A stretch of 64,000 nt of DNA from Streptomyces maremycinicus. Lineage in GTDB: Bacteria > Actinomycetota > Actinomycetes > Streptomycetales > Streptomycetaceae. The translations under genes were made by a program, and so were the position numbers. Where the stretch lies: the NCBI RefSeq assembly GCF_001184025.1, contig NZ_BBYG01000013.1:1-64000 (forward strand), in the 5' to 3' direction. Below are positions 25,881-34,982 of the stretch, in pieces. The notes beneath the pieces were generated by a model that did not search any database, was not told the origin of the DNA, and worked only from the letters and a program-made list of their open reading frames with translations. Within the stretch, counting starts at the first letter, position 1. Each line of letters opens with the position of its first letter.

Positions 25881-27491
25881 TCAGCGCCCCTGGTAGCGCG
25901 CCGCGGTGGAACGGGCCGAGCCGAGCTTGCCGTAGAGCTGCCTGCCTGGGCATTCCGTGGCGAACCCGTCCCGGTGACCCGAGATCACATTCAGTCGTAC
26001 GTTCTTTCCCTTTCCGTAGAGATTGCCACCGCCGGACTTCAGGTATGTCTTTCCCTTCGGATTCGCCCCGAAGAGGCCGAGCTTCCATGCCGTCAGGCGC
26101 GCGACGGCGTTGACCGTGGCGGTGGTCGGCTTGGCGGAGGTGAACGTGCCGAGGACGGCGATCCCCATGCTGTTGCTGTTGAAACCGAGGGTGTGGGCGC
26201 CCAGGACCGGCTTCGCCACTCCCCCGGCGCGGCCCTCGTAGATCTTCCCGCACCTGTCGACGAGGAAGTTGTAGCCGATGTCGCGCCAGCCCATGCTCTT
26301 CACGTGGTAGCGGTAGATACCGCGGATGACGGACGGGGCCTGTGAGCACTTGTAGCCGTTGCCCGACGCCGTGTGGTGCACGAACGCGGCCTTGACCTTC
26401 GTGGTGTAGCGGAAGCCGCTCTCCCGCAGCTTCTCGTCGGCGCCCCAGCCGCGCCGCGTGACGATGCTCGGCCGCGGGCCGATGTACGGCTTCGCCCGCT
26501 GGGCCTGCGTCAACTCCGCTCCGCGCAGGGCGAGGAGTTCGCGTTCGGTGCCCAGGCGGTCCAGGGCGGGGATCTCCGTGGCGCCGAGCGGGGCGAGGGG
26601 GGCGTTGGCGGCGGAGGACGCGGTCGCCTCGGCGGTCATGGCGGCCAGGGCGGCGGGCTCTGCCCCGTCGGCCCCTTCGGCCTCGTCCACGGCCTCGGTT
26701 CCTTCCGCGTCCTCGCCGGTCCCGGTCCCCTCGACGTCCTCGCCGGTCCCGGTGGTCAGGGTGCGGCTGCGCGGGGGGCCCGCGGGGGCGTGTTCGGGGG
26801 GCGCCGAGCCCGGGTCGACCAGTTCGAGGCGCAGGCCGGAGGGGAGCAGGGTGCCGGTGTCCCGGGTGGTCTCCTCCGTACGGCGTTCGGTGTCCGGGTG
26901 GACGCGGATCTCGACGCCGTCGGAGTCGCCGACCCACAGCGGGGCGGTGGCGCCGCGGACCCGGCCCGAGGCGCGCTCGGCGGTGCCCGGGTCGGCGCCG
27001 TGGTCGGCGTTGTGGGTCTCGACGTCCTGCCAGCCGGACCAGGCGCCGGTTCCGGACGTACGGGTACGGACCTGGACGCGGCCGTGCAGTTCGGCGGCCG
27101 GGTCGTCCCAGACGACGCCGAGGAGGGAGAAGTGGCGTACGTCCCGGCGGGGCAGGCCCTGATCGGTGCTCGCGCCGCCCAGCGCCCGGTCACGGCCGAG
27201 AGGGGTCAGGGGCAGCGACTGGGTGCTGCCCGGAAGGTCGGGGAGAGTCGGGTGGGTCGGGTGGGCCGACCGAGCCGGGCGGGCCGGTCGGTCGGGGAGG
27301 GATGGGGTGACGGGGGTGTCGGGGCCGGTGGCCCTGGCCGTCCCGGTGGGCGCCGACTCCGCGGCCGACGCCGGTCGCGCCGTCGCCGCGTTGGCGGGCG
27401 GCGTCAGCGGAAGGGCGAGTGCCGCCGCACAGGTGACACCGATCGAGGTAGCAAGCAATCCGCGCATGCCAACGATCCTGGACATACCCAT
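25881..27491 (-). CDS. Secreted N-acetylmuramoyl-L-alanine amidase (PGRP/Amidase_2 domain)
   Basis: 536 residues from ATG 27491; a second ATG two codons later is equally possible, and the frame extends upstream without a signal sequence. Sec signal: MRGLLATSIGVTC-type hydrophobic stretch to PPANAATA (about 9-37). Then a Pro/Ala/Glu/Gly-rich region with acidic TGEDxEGT repeats (about 240-285). The C-terminal PGRP domain has RRGWGADEKL, VKAAFVHHTASGN (zinc His), the GYNFLVD segment, and GHRDGFATECPG (His and Cys ligands). It should cleave the lactyl-alanine bond of peptidoglycan outside the cell. Convergent with nothing; upstream it is divergent from the TIGR03089 gene. Confidence 0.9.
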   Translation of the reverse strand: MGMSRIVGMRGLLATSIGVTCAAALALPLTPPANAATARPASAAESAPTGTARATGPDTPVTPSLPDRPARPARSAHPTHPTLPDLPGSTQSLPLTPLGRDRALGGASTDQGLPRRDVRHFSLLGVVWDDPAAELHGRVQVRTRTSGTGAWSGWQDVETHNADHGADPGTAERASGRVRGATAPLWVGDSDGVEIRVHPDTERRTEETTRDTGTLLPSGLRLELVDPGSAPPEHAPAGPPRSRTLTTGTGEDVEGTGTGEDAEGTEAVDEAEGADGAEPAALAAMTAEATASSAANAPLAPLGATEIPALDRLGTERELLALRGAELTQAQRAKPYIGPRPSIVTRRGWGADEKLRESGFRYTTKVKAAFVHHTASGNGYKCSQAPSVIRGIYRYHVKSMGWRDIGYNFLVDRCGKIYEGRAGGVAKPVLGAHTLGFNSNSMGIAVLGTFTSAKPTTATVNAVARLTAWKLGLFGANPKGKTYLKSGGGNLYGKGKNVRLNVISGHRDGFATECPGRQLYGKLGSARSTAARYQGR

Positions 27492-27606
27492 ACATTTCTG
27501 TCCATCGGGGAATTGACGGGCCGTCGGGCGGGTTCGGCCGAACCGGTGGCTCCGGGAGGGCCCGCCGACCGGTACCGCGGCGGGCGCGGCGCGTACGCTT
27601 GCGCGG

Positions 27607-28365
27607 GTGACTGCCACCGATCGCACCCCGGCCGACCTGCTGCGTTCCGCGCTGGCCGCGGACCCCGCCCGCCCCTTGGTGACCTTCTACGACGACGCCA
27701 CGGGCGAGCGGGTCGAATTGTCCGTGGCCACCTTCGCCAACTGGGTGGCCAAAACCGCCAACCTCCTCCAGGACGGGCTGTCCGCCGAGCCCGGTGACCG
27801 GGTCGCGCTGCTGCTGCCCGCGCACTGGCAGACGGCGGTGTGGCTGCTGGCCTGTTCGTCCGTGGGCGTCGTCGCGGACGTGGCCGGGGATCCGGCGCGG
27901 GCGGACTTCGTCGTCGCCGGGCCCGGCTCGTTCGAGGCCGGACTGGCGTGCCGGGGCGAGCGGTACGCGCTGTCGCTGGCTCCCCTCGGGCGACGCTTCG
28001 TACCGGGCCCGCCGGAGGGGTACGACGACTACGCCGTGAACGTCCCGACCTTCGGCGACCGTTTCGCGCCGTACGTTCCCGTCGACCCCGACGAGCCCGC
28101 GCTGATCGTGGCCGGGGCCGAGTACACCGGGGCCGAGGTCGTGGAGCGGGCGCGGGCGGAAGCGTCGGGGCTGGGGCTGACGGGGCCCGGTTCCCGGCTG
28201 CTGTCGGGGCTGGCGTACGACACGTGGGACGGGCTCAGCGCCGGGCTGTACGCGCCGCTGGCGAGCGGGGGGTCCGTGGTGCTGTGCCGGAACCTGGCGG
28301 AGGCCGGCGAGGAGGTCCTCGCCAAGCGGGTCGAGAGCGAGCGGGTGACGGCGACGGCGCGGTAG
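27607..28365 (+). CDS. TIGR03089 family protein
   Basis: 252 residues from GTG 27607. An actinobacteria-specific family distantly resembling the N-terminal part of AMP-binding (acyl-CoA synthetase-like) enzymes: the start FYDDATGERVELSVATFANW, PGDRVALLLPAHWQTAVWLLA and GVVADV are like adenylate-forming enzymes. The adenylation signature (TSGTTG-type loop) and the C-terminal domain are absent, so catalysis is unlikely. Conserved near LCP and manC genes in several actinobacteria; function unknown. The adjacent downstream region carries three GCCCTCCGGGCGG repeats. Confidence 0.85.
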   Translation: MTATDRTPADLLRSALAADPARPLVTFYDDATGERVELSVATFANWVAKTANLLQDGLSAEPGDRVALLLPAHWQTAVWLLACSSVGVVADVAGDPARADFVVAGPGSFEAGLACRGERYALSLAPLGRRFVPGPPEGYDDYAVNVPTFGDRFAPYVPVDPDEPALIVAGAEYTGAEVVERARAEASGLGLTGPGSRLLSGLAYDTWDGLSAGLYAPLASGGSVVLCRNLAEAGEEVLAKRVESERVTATAR

Positions 28366-28657
28366 CCCTCCGGGCGGACGGCAGCCCTCCGGGCGGCCAG
28401 GGCCCTCCGGGCGGGCGGGGAGTCGGCGCTCGGTGTCGGGCCCCCGCTTCGGCCCTGAAGGGGCCTCGTCCTCAAGCGCCGGACGGGCCGCGTACGCCCA
28501 CCCCATCTCAGAGACCCCCGCCCCTCCACCCCACCCCTTCACCCGTTCGGCCCACCCCCATCCCCCCTCGGGGGCCGCTTCGCGGCATCGTCGTAAGGGC
28601 AGCTCTACACGCTCGTACGGCCGAGGCGGGTCCGGAGGCGGGAGGGGTGGATCGGAC
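28366..28657. repeat. Repeat-rich intergenic region before the first LCP gene
   Basis: GCCCTCCGGGCGG occurs three times (28365-28377, 28384-28396, 28402-28414), each able to fold into a small hairpin, which may terminate the TIGR03089 transcript. It is followed by about 28436-28492, a Streptomyces-type dispersed repeat with CCTCGTCCTCAAGCGCCGG. No gene is seen before the GTG at 28658. Confidence 0.65.
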
Positions 28658-29887
28658 GTGAGGGAAACCGCGGGTTCCGGTGGGCCGCTCGGGCCGGGGG
28701 TCGGGGCGTCCGCGGACGGGCGGGGGCTCATACTGCGGCGCCGGCGACGGTGGATGCGGTACGGGGCCGGAGTGCTGGGCGTGGCCGTCCTGGGGGTCGG
28801 GGTCGCGGGATGGGTCGTCTACGCGAAGCTGGACGGGAACATCACGCCCGACGACGCGGCCGCGGCGGAGCTGGAGCGGTACGCGCGGGAACGGCCGACC
28901 TCGCTGGTGAAGGACGCGCAGAACATCCTGCTCATAGGGTCCGATTCGCGCTCGGGGAACGGGAACCGGAAGTACGGGCGGGACTCCGGGACCGAGCGGT
29001 CGGACACGACGATCCTGCTGCATCTCGCGGCCGGGCGGCGCAGCGCCACCGCCGTCTCCCTCCCGCGCGATCTGATGGTGGACGTGCCGGGCTGTCTGCG
29101 GCCGGACGGGAAGCGGACCGCACCGATGTTCGCGATGTTCAACTACGCTTTCCAGAACGGGGGTTCGGCCTGCACGATCCGGACGGTGGAGAAGCTGACG
29201 GGCGTGCGGATCGATCACCACGTGGTCGTCGACTTCAGCGGGTTCAAGGACATGGTCGACGCCGTGGACGGGGTCGAGGTGTGTCTGAAGGAGCCGATCG
29301 ACGACAAGGACGCAAAGCTGCGGCTGCCCGCCGGGAGGGTCACGCTCGACGGGGAGCAGGCGCTCGGGTACGTACGGGCCCGCAAGTCGCTCGGGAACGG
29401 CAGTGACACCGACCGGATGGACCGGCAGCAGCGGTTCCTCGGGGCGCTCGTCAACAAGGTGCAGAGCAATGACGTCCTGCTGAACCCGGTGAAGCTGTAT
29501 CCGCTGCTGGACGCGGCGACGTCCTCGCTCACCACCGACCCGGATCTGGCGAGTCTGCGCGGACTGTACGAACTCGTGCGCGGCCTGCGGAACATTCCCA
29601 CCGAAAATGTGCAATTCCTGACCGTTCCGCGGGAGTCGTACGTCTACAACGCCAATCGCGACCAACTTGTGGAGCCGGAGGCGGAGAAACTCTTCGAACG
29701 GCTGCGGACGGACGCGCCGGTGGTGGTTTCTCAGGAAATTCCCACGAAGCCGTCCGCTGCGGAGTCGGGCGACTACGGTCCGTTCCTGTCCCGGGCGGTG
29801 GGACCTGCGGCTTCCGGGGCGGTTTCGCCCTCTCCGCCCGCCCCCACGTTCCGCGGGAACACCGCCGCCGAGGACGGCTGCGGGTAA
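28658..29887 (+). CDS. LytR-CpsA-Psr (LCP) family protein 1
   Basis: 409 residues from GTG 28658 (GGAGGGG upstream). Basic N-terminus (about 26-33 RRRRRW), one transmembrane helix (about 35-55), then the extracytoplasmic LCP catalytic domain: ILLIGSDSRSGN, SDTTILLHL, TAVSLPRDLMVDVP, FNYAFQNGG, RIDHHVVVDFSGF, GVEVCLKEPIDD, ALGYVRARKSLGNGSDTDRMDRQ. LCP enzymes transfer undecaprenyl-linked glycopolymers (teichoic acids, capsule, arabinogalactan) to peptidoglycan. There is no LytR_C domain; the tail is Pro/Ser-rich. First of three LCP genes in the same direction. Confidence 0.93.
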   Translation: MRETAGSGGPLGPGVGASADGRGLILRRRRRWMRYGAGVLGVAVLGVGVAGWVVYAKLDGNITPDDAAAAELERYARERPTSLVKDAQNILLIGSDSRSGNGNRKYGRDSGTERSDTTILLHLAAGRRSATAVSLPRDLMVDVPGCLRPDGKRTAPMFAMFNYAFQNGGSACTIRTVEKLTGVRIDHHVVVDFSGFKDMVDAVDGVEVCLKEPIDDKDAKLRLPAGRVTLDGEQALGYVRARKSLGNGSDTDRMDRQQRFLGALVNKVQSNDVLLNPVKLYPLLDAATSSLTTDPDLASLRGLYELVRGLRNIPTENVQFLTVPRESYVYNANRDQLVEPEAEKLFERLRTDAPVVVSQEIPTKPSAAESGDYGPFLSRAVGPAASGAVSPSPPAPTFRGNTAAEDGCG

Positions 29888-30130
29888 AGCGCTTGCCAAG
29901 CCGAACCCTTCCGGCGAACACGAGTTCAAAGAAATAGGGCGGATTGCCCGGTTGTAGGGGCGTGGAATTTGTCACGGCCGTCGCTCGACGCCGAACCGGG
30001 CGGATAGTGTGAGCGATCCGGTGCACCCGGCCGCGAGGTCCTTCCTGGGGTCGCGCACCGAGTGACCGAGACCCGAGCGCCTTGGAGGGGGAAAGGCGCC
30101 GCGTGGCCCCGACGGAGGATTCAGACAACC

Positions 30131-31912
30131 GTGGACGCGCAAGGCCGTGGGCGGGCGGAGAACATCGACCCCGCAGACCAGTGGGTGCTCAACCCGGACA
30201 CCGGCGAATACGAACTGCGACTGAGTCCCTCCGCACCGCAATCAGCGGTGCCCGGGCCTCGTAGATCCGACTCCGCGCGCAAGGGCGGCGAAGGCCCGGC
30301 GCGCGGCCGTACGGCGGGCCCGGGCCGAGGGACGTCGCCGTCGTCCTCGTCCCAGGGGGCGCCGGACCCGGAGGTCCCTTCGCCGCGCCGGCGCCGGGGC
30401 GCGCCGCCGGAGGACCCGGCGACGAACCGGCGTGGCCGCCGGCCGGTGAAGAAGAAGTCGAAGGCGAAGAAGGTACTGCTGTGGACCGGCGGGATCATGG
30501 CCTTCGTCCTGGTGGGTACGGCCGGTGCGGCCTACCTCTACCTCGAGCACCTCAACGACAACATCACCTCCGTCTCCGACGACGGCGCGAGCACCGGTGG
30601 CTTCAGCAAGGACAAGGCCATCAACCTGCTGGTGATCGGCACCGACAAGCGCACCGGTTCGGGCAACGAGGGCTACGGCGACTCCGGCAGCGTGGGCCAC
30701 GCGGACACCACGATCCTGCTGCACGTCTCCAAGGACCGGACGAACGCGACCGCGCTGAGCATCCCGCGCGACCTGATCGTCGACGTACCGGACTGCGAGA
30801 CCAAGCAGGAGGACGGCTCCACGAAGGTCATCCCGGGCTCGGACGGCGTGCGCTTCAACACCAGCCTCGGACAGGACGGCCGCACGCCGAGCTGCACCGT
30901 GCGCACGGTCACCGAGCTGACCGGGATCCAGGCCGACAACTTCATGGTCGCCGACTTCAACGCGGTCAAGACGCTGACCACGGCGGTCGGCGGCGTAGAG
31001 GTGTGCCTGGCGAAGGACATCGACGACGAGGACTCGCATCTGAAGCTGTCGAAGGGCACGCACACCATCGAGGGCGAGCAGGCGCTGGCCTTCGTGCGCA
31101 CCCGGCACTCCGTCGGCTTCGGCGGCGACCTGAGCCGCATCGCGCTCCAGCAGCAGTTCCTCAGCGCGCTGATGCGCAAGCTGAAGTCGAACGACACGCT
31201 CACCAGCCCGACCAAGATGATCAAGCTGGCGGAGGCGGGCACCAAGGCGCTGACCGTCGACTCCCAGCTGGACACCATCGACAAGCTGAAGGACCTCGGT
31301 CTGGAGCTGGGCAAGCTCAACGTGAAGAACCTGACCTTCACCACCGTGCCGGTGGTCGACAACCCGGCCGAGAAGGTCGCGGCCACGGTCGTGGTGAACA
31401 CCTCGACGGCGCCCACCGTCTTCCAGATGATCAAGGACGACGTCTCCTTCACCGAGGTGAAGGAGCAGGCGGCGGCGTCGAAGAGCGCGGCCGCCAAGGC
31501 CGCCGCGGCCCGCCTCAAGGGCACCCAGTCCGCGGCCTCCGCGGTGCGGGTGCAGGTCATGAACGGCGGCGCCCCGGCCGGCAGCGCACAGGAAACTCTT
31601 AACTGGCTACAGAATGATGAGGGCGTGACGAAGTCCGAGAACGCGGGCAACGCGCCCGCGGTACTGAGCAAGACGACGCTCGAGTACGCGCCCGACCAGG
31701 CCGACCAGGCACGCAAGCTCGCCGCCATCATGGGGCTGCCCGGTACCGCTCTGAAGCCGGGCAAGAGCGTCGAGAACTCCCAGGGTCTGCCGACGATGAC
31801 GCTGACACTGGGCAAGGACTTCAAGGGCGCGGGCGTCTCGCTCACAGCGGCGACCACCGTGCCGGACACGGTCCAGAAGTCCACGGCGGACAAGGTCGAG
31901 TGCGCCAAGTAG
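30131..31912 (+). CDS. LytR-CpsA-Psr (LCP) family protein 2 with LytR_C domain
   Basis: 593 residues from GTG 30131. GGAGG sits 12 nt upstream, slightly far; an in-frame GTG at 30062 has no ribosome site. A long cytoplasmic part (about 1-115) begins GRGRAENIDPADQWVLNPDTG-like and is Pro/Arg/Ser-rich, ending KKKSKAKK. Transmembrane helix about 117-137. LCP domain: NLLVIGTDKRTG, ADTTILLHV, ALSIPRDLIVDVP, FNTSLGQDG, ALAFVRTRHSVGFGGDLSRI. A C-terminal LytR_C domain starts at VRVQVMNGGAPAG (about 474). Paralogue of LCP 1 and 3. Confidence 0.93.
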   Translation: MDAQGRGRAENIDPADQWVLNPDTGEYELRLSPSAPQSAVPGPRRSDSARKGGEGPARGRTAGPGRGTSPSSSSQGAPDPEVPSPRRRRGAPPEDPATNRRGRRPVKKKSKAKKVLLWTGGIMAFVLVGTAGAAYLYLEHLNDNITSVSDDGASTGGFSKDKAINLLVIGTDKRTGSGNEGYGDSGSVGHADTTILLHVSKDRTNATALSIPRDLIVDVPDCETKQEDGSTKVIPGSDGVRFNTSLGQDGRTPSCTVRTVTELTGIQADNFMVADFNAVKTLTTAVGGVEVCLAKDIDDEDSHLKLSKGTHTIEGEQALAFVRTRHSVGFGGDLSRIALQQQFLSALMRKLKSNDTLTSPTKMIKLAEAGTKALTVDSQLDTIDKLKDLGLELGKLNVKNLTFTTVPVVDNPAEKVAATVVVNTSTAPTVFQMIKDDVSFTEVKEQAAASKSAAAKAAAARLKGTQSAASAVRVQVMNGGAPAGSAQETLNWLQNDEGVTKSENAGNAPAVLSKTTLEYAPDQADQARKLAAIMGLPGTALKPGKSVENSQGLPTMTLTLGKDFKGAGVSLTAATTVPDTVQKSTADKVECAK

Positions 31913-31921
31913 GTAACCCTT

Positions 31922-31961
31922 CGGGCCCGTCGTGCGTCTGACTTGACGCGGGACGGGCCCG
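31922..31961 (+). terminator. Nested hairpin between LCP 2 and LCP 3
   Basis: Outer stem CGGGCCCGTC / GACGGGCCCG (10 bp) enclosing an inner stem GCGTC / GACGC, 10 bp after the LCP 2 stop. Likely a terminator, although LCP 3 follows closely in the same direction. Confidence 0.6.
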
Positions 31962-31993
31962 TGTCAGGCGCACGGCGGGGAGGGGCAGGGGAA

Positions 31994-33673
31994 TTGGCGG
32001 GGAGCAGTGGGGTGCGGAGGGAGGTTCCCGCGGTCGAGGACACGATGTCCCTGACGGCGCGGGAACAACAGGACGAGAGCACGTCCGAGGAGGACGGCAG
32101 AGACGGCAGGGACGGCGGGGGGAACGGCGCGGGGAACACCGGAGGGAGCGGCGGGGGGCGCGGCGGCGGCCGGGGCAAGGATCGCAAACGCCGACGTCGA
32201 CGCGCGTTGCGCTGGTCGGCGACGGTGCTCGCGGTGGTCATACTCGGCGGCGCGGGGGCCGGATACCTCTACTACGAACACCTCAACGCGAACATCAAGA
32301 GCGACGACCTGAACATCGGCGACGAGAAGGACCGGGCGGCCAGGACCGAGGCGAACTCGGCCGGGCAGACGGCGCTGAACATCCTGCTGATCGGTTCGGA
32401 CGCCCGTGACACCGCGGAGAACCAGAAGCTGGGCGGCGCCAAGGACACCTTCGACGGTCCTCCGCTCGCGGACGTCCAGATGCTGCTGCACATATCGGCG
32501 GACCGCAGCAACATGTCGGTGGTGAGCATGCCGCGCGACACGCTGCTGGACATCCCCAAGTGCACGGACCCCGACGACGGCACCACCTACCAGGCACTGG
32601 ACGACGAGATGACGAACGTCTCGCTGGGCCGCGGCGGCCCGGGCTGCACGGTGGCCACCTGGGAGAAGCTCACCGACATCCACATCGACCACTTCATGAT
32701 GATCGACTTCTCCGGTGTGGTGTCGATGGCGGACGCGATCGGCGGCGTCCCGGTCTGTGTGGACGCCAACGTCTACTCGCACACCAGCACCGGCAAGGGC
32801 TCCGGTCTGAAGCTGGAGAAGGGCACGCACGCCGTCAAGGGCAAGCAGGCCCTCCAGTGGCTGCGCACCCGCTACGGCTTCGAGGACGACACCGACCTCG
32901 CCCGGGCCAAGGCGCAGCACATGTACATGAACTCGATGGTCCGCGAGCTGCGCGCCAACGCCAAGCTGACCAATCCCAACAAGCTGCGCAAGCTCGCCGA
33001 GGCGGCGACCGAGGCGATCACCGTCGACGACGGCCTCGACACCATCACCAAGATGTACGACCTGGCGGGCGAGTTGAAGAAGGTGCCCACCGAGCGCATC
33101 ACGATGACGACGATGCCGAACCGCTACCAGGGCAGCCGGGTGGTGCCGACGGACGACGCCAAGCAGCTGTTCCGGCTGGTGCGTGAGGACATCGCCCTGG
33201 ACGGCAAGGACGCGAAGAAGGCGACCGCGAGCCCGACCCCGACGGTCACGGACCCGGCCGCCGCGGCCGGCGACATCGCGGTGCAGGTGCACAACGGGAC
33301 GTCCACGAGCACGCTGGCGGCGGTCCGCGGGCGGGCGACGGCGGTCAAGGAGGCGCTGACCGGCAAGGGCTTCACGGAGGCCGTCGCGGACACCTCGGGG
33401 GCCTCCGCCGTGGCGGCCACGGTGGTCCGCTATCCGAGCGCCGATCTGGAGGGCGACGCCGAGGCGGTCGCCAAGGCGCTCGGTATCCCGACGGGCCAGG
33501 TCAAGAAGTCCACCGAGGTCTCCGGGGTCACGGTCGTCGTGGGCGCGGACTGGCGGTCGGGGACGGCGTACAAGGCGCCCGTGAAGGACGACAAGACGCC
33601 CGACACGGCCGGGGCGATCAACGCCTCCGACACGACCCAGTGCATGCACGTGGACCCGAACTACACCTGGTAG
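31994..33673 (+). CDS. LytR-CpsA-Psr (LCP) family protein 3 with LytR_C domain
   Basis: 559 residues if it starts at TTG 31994 (GGGGAGGGG upstream). ATG 32045 with GAGGACACG is a good alternative, so the start is unsettled. Gly/Arg/Asp-rich cytoplasmic region ending in KDRKRRRRRALRW, a helix (about 78-96), then the LCP domain: NILLIGSDARDT, ADVQMLLHISADRSNM, VVSMPRDTLLDIP, HIDHFMMIDFSG, ALQWLRTRYGFEDDTDLARAK. LytR_C domain from IAVQVHNGTSTST (about 428). The LCP part is closest to LCP 2 by eye; a recent tandem origin of these genes is likely. Confidence 0.92.
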   Translation: MAGSSGVRREVPAVEDTMSLTAREQQDESTSEEDGRDGRDGGGNGAGNTGGSGGGRGGGRGKDRKRRRRRALRWSATVLAVVILGGAGAGYLYYEHLNANIKSDDLNIGDEKDRAARTEANSAGQTALNILLIGSDARDTAENQKLGGAKDTFDGPPLADVQMLLHISADRSNMSVVSMPRDTLLDIPKCTDPDDGTTYQALDDEMTNVSLGRGGPGCTVATWEKLTDIHIDHFMMIDFSGVVSMADAIGGVPVCVDANVYSHTSTGKGSGLKLEKGTHAVKGKQALQWLRTRYGFEDDTDLARAKAQHMYMNSMVRELRANAKLTNPNKLRKLAEAATEAITVDDGLDTITKMYDLAGELKKVPTERITMTTMPNRYQGSRVVPTDDAKQLFRLVREDIALDGKDAKKATASPTPTVTDPAAAAGDIAVQVHNGTSTSTLAAVRGRATAVKEALTGKGFTEAVADTSGASAVAATVVRYPSADLEGDAEAVAKALGIPTGQVKKSTEVSGVTVVVGADWRSGTAYKAPVKDDKTPDTAGAINASDTTQCMHVDPNYTW

Positions 33674-33688
33674 CCCGGGTCCTGTGGT

Positions 33689-33714
33689 GCCCCGCCGCCG
33701 AGAGGCGGCGGGGC
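33689..33714. terminator. Bidirectional terminator between LCP 3 and glycosyltransferase
   Basis: GCCCCGCCGCC-GAGA-GGCGGCGGGGC, a perfect 11-bp stem with a GNRA-type tetraloop, 16 bp after the LCP 3 stop; it also serves the convergent minus-strand gene. Confidence 0.7.
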
Positions 33715-33758
33715 GGTGTTCCGTACGCGCCGGTGTTCCGTGCGCCGCGGCACCTAGT

Positions 33759-33822
33759 GCGTGTCGGTGCTCAAGGGCGCGTCGGTGCTCAATGCGTGTC
33801 GGTGCTCAAGGGCGCGTCGGTG
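33759..33822. repeat. 35-bp tandem duplication at the 3' end of the glycosyltransferase gene
   Basis: GCGTGTCGGTGCTCAAGGGCGCGTCGGT begins at 33759 and again at 33794 (period 35). Each unit is itself made of two similar halves of about 17 bp. The stop codon of the minus-strand glycosyltransferase lies inside the array (33789-33791); the neighbouring copy repeats its last codons in another frame, so copy number changes would alter the C-terminus. Confidence 0.8.
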
Positions 33823-34850
33823 ACGACGGCGGGGCGCCGTGACGCGATGACCTTCCTGGCCAGCGCCTTCGGGCTGGTCAGGAAGCCGAAGCCCCACGAC
33901 ATGTGCATGGTGGCGAGGGCCACGGGGATCTGGAGCCGTGCCTTCAGCGGCAGCCCCCGGCCGGCCGGCAGCGACCCGGCGGCGATCGCCGCGAGGTAAC
34001 CACCGGGGATCAGGAAGCCCAGCGGGGTGAGCGCGGCGCCCACGACGATCCCGGCGGCTATCGCGCAGACCGCGGTGGGCGGTGCGAGGTAGCGCAGGTT
34101 GATGGAGCCCTCGTGGTAGCGGGCGACGACGTGCCGCCAACGGCCGTAGTCCTTGTACTGCTTGGCGAGCGCCCTGATGCTGGGCCTCGGCCGGTACGAC
34201 ACCTTCAGCTCGGGCGAGAACCAGATGAGACCGCCGGCCTCCCTGATCCGGAAGTTCAGCTCCCAGTCCTGGGCGCGGATGAACTCCTCGTTGTAGCCGC
34301 CCTGTTGCTCCAGGGCCGCGCGCCGGAAGACGCCGAGATAGACGGTCTCCGCGGGGCCCGCCTGCCCTCCCGTGTGGAAGGCGGCGTTGCCGACCCCGAT
34401 CTTCGAGGTCATGGCCGCGGCCACCGCGTGCTCCCAGTCGTTCTCGCCCTCGGCGTGCATGATGCCGCCGACGTTCTGCGCACCGGTCTCCTCCAGGAGC
34501 CGTACGGCGGTGGCGATGTAGTTCGGGGAGAGCATGCCGTGTCCGTCCACGCGGACGACGATCGAATGGCGGGAGGCCTTGATCGCGGCGTTGAGCGCTG
34601 CGGGGGTGCGCCCGGTGGGATTGGGGACCGTCGTTACGCGCTTGCTCTGGGAGGCCGTCTCGGCGACGAGCTCGGCCGCGATCTCTTCCGTACGGTCCGT
34701 GGACGGACCGATGGCGATCACGACCTCCATCTCGCCGGCGTACTCCTGCGCGAGGATCGCTTGGACGGCTCCGCGCAGATGCCGCTCCTCGTTGAGGACG
34801 GGCATGATGACGGACACTGCGGGGAGCCGCACGTCGGGCTTGGCGTTCAT
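33789..34850 (-). CDS. Glycosyltransferase family 2, membrane-associated
   Basis: 353 residues. GT-A fold with VSVIMPVLNEERHLRGAV (12-29), nucleotide-sugar contact PTGRTPAALNAAI (78-90), a D-G-H motif in VRVDGHGML (99-107) where DxD is usual, and the acceptor motif IRAQDWELNFRI. Hydrophobic helices at about 255-300 and near 318-330 anchor the C-terminus. Similar to transferases such as ExoA/succinoglycan or wall-glycan types acting on polyprenyl-linked acceptors. Position among five LCP genes implies a part in the glycopolymer they attach. Donor and acceptor unknown. The last residues TDAPLSTDTH come from a tandem repeat. Confidence 0.88.
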   Translation of the reverse strand: MNAKPDVRLPAVSVIMPVLNEERHLRGAVQAILAQEYAGEMEVVIAIGPSTDRTEEIAAELVAETASQSKRVTTVPNPTGRTPAALNAAIKASRHSIVVRVDGHGMLSPNYIATAVRLLEETGAQNVGGIMHAEGENDWEHAVAAAMTSKIGVGNAAFHTGGQAGPAETVYLGVFRRAALEQQGGYNEEFIRAQDWELNFRIREAGGLIWFSPELKVSYRPRPSIRALAKQYKDYGRWRHVVARYHEGSINLRYLAPPTAVCAIAAGIVVGAALTPLGFLIPGGYLAAIAAGSLPAGRGLPLKARLQIPVALATMHMSWGFGFLTSPKALARKVIASRRPAVVTDAPLSTDTH

Positions 34851-34982
34851 AGGGGGCTCACGTTACCGCGAACGGGGGACAGGGCCCGCCCCGCCGGGTG
34901 CGCTGCACCGGTCGGCAGATCGTATGGGCCTACCGTTCCAACGGCCACCACCGCCCACGGCCGCCGCCCGGAGGTGCCCCGT

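Noticed and set aside
33759..33822. Frameshift in the glycosyltransferase at its 3' end
   Set aside because: The repeats lie after and around the stop codon; the catalytic part is intact, so this is a duplication, not a disabling frameshift.
33903..34982. N-terminal extension of LCP 4 to base 33903
   Set aside because: The extension is antisense to the glycosyltransferase; the ATG at 34983 has GGAGGTG and leads directly to the membrane helix.
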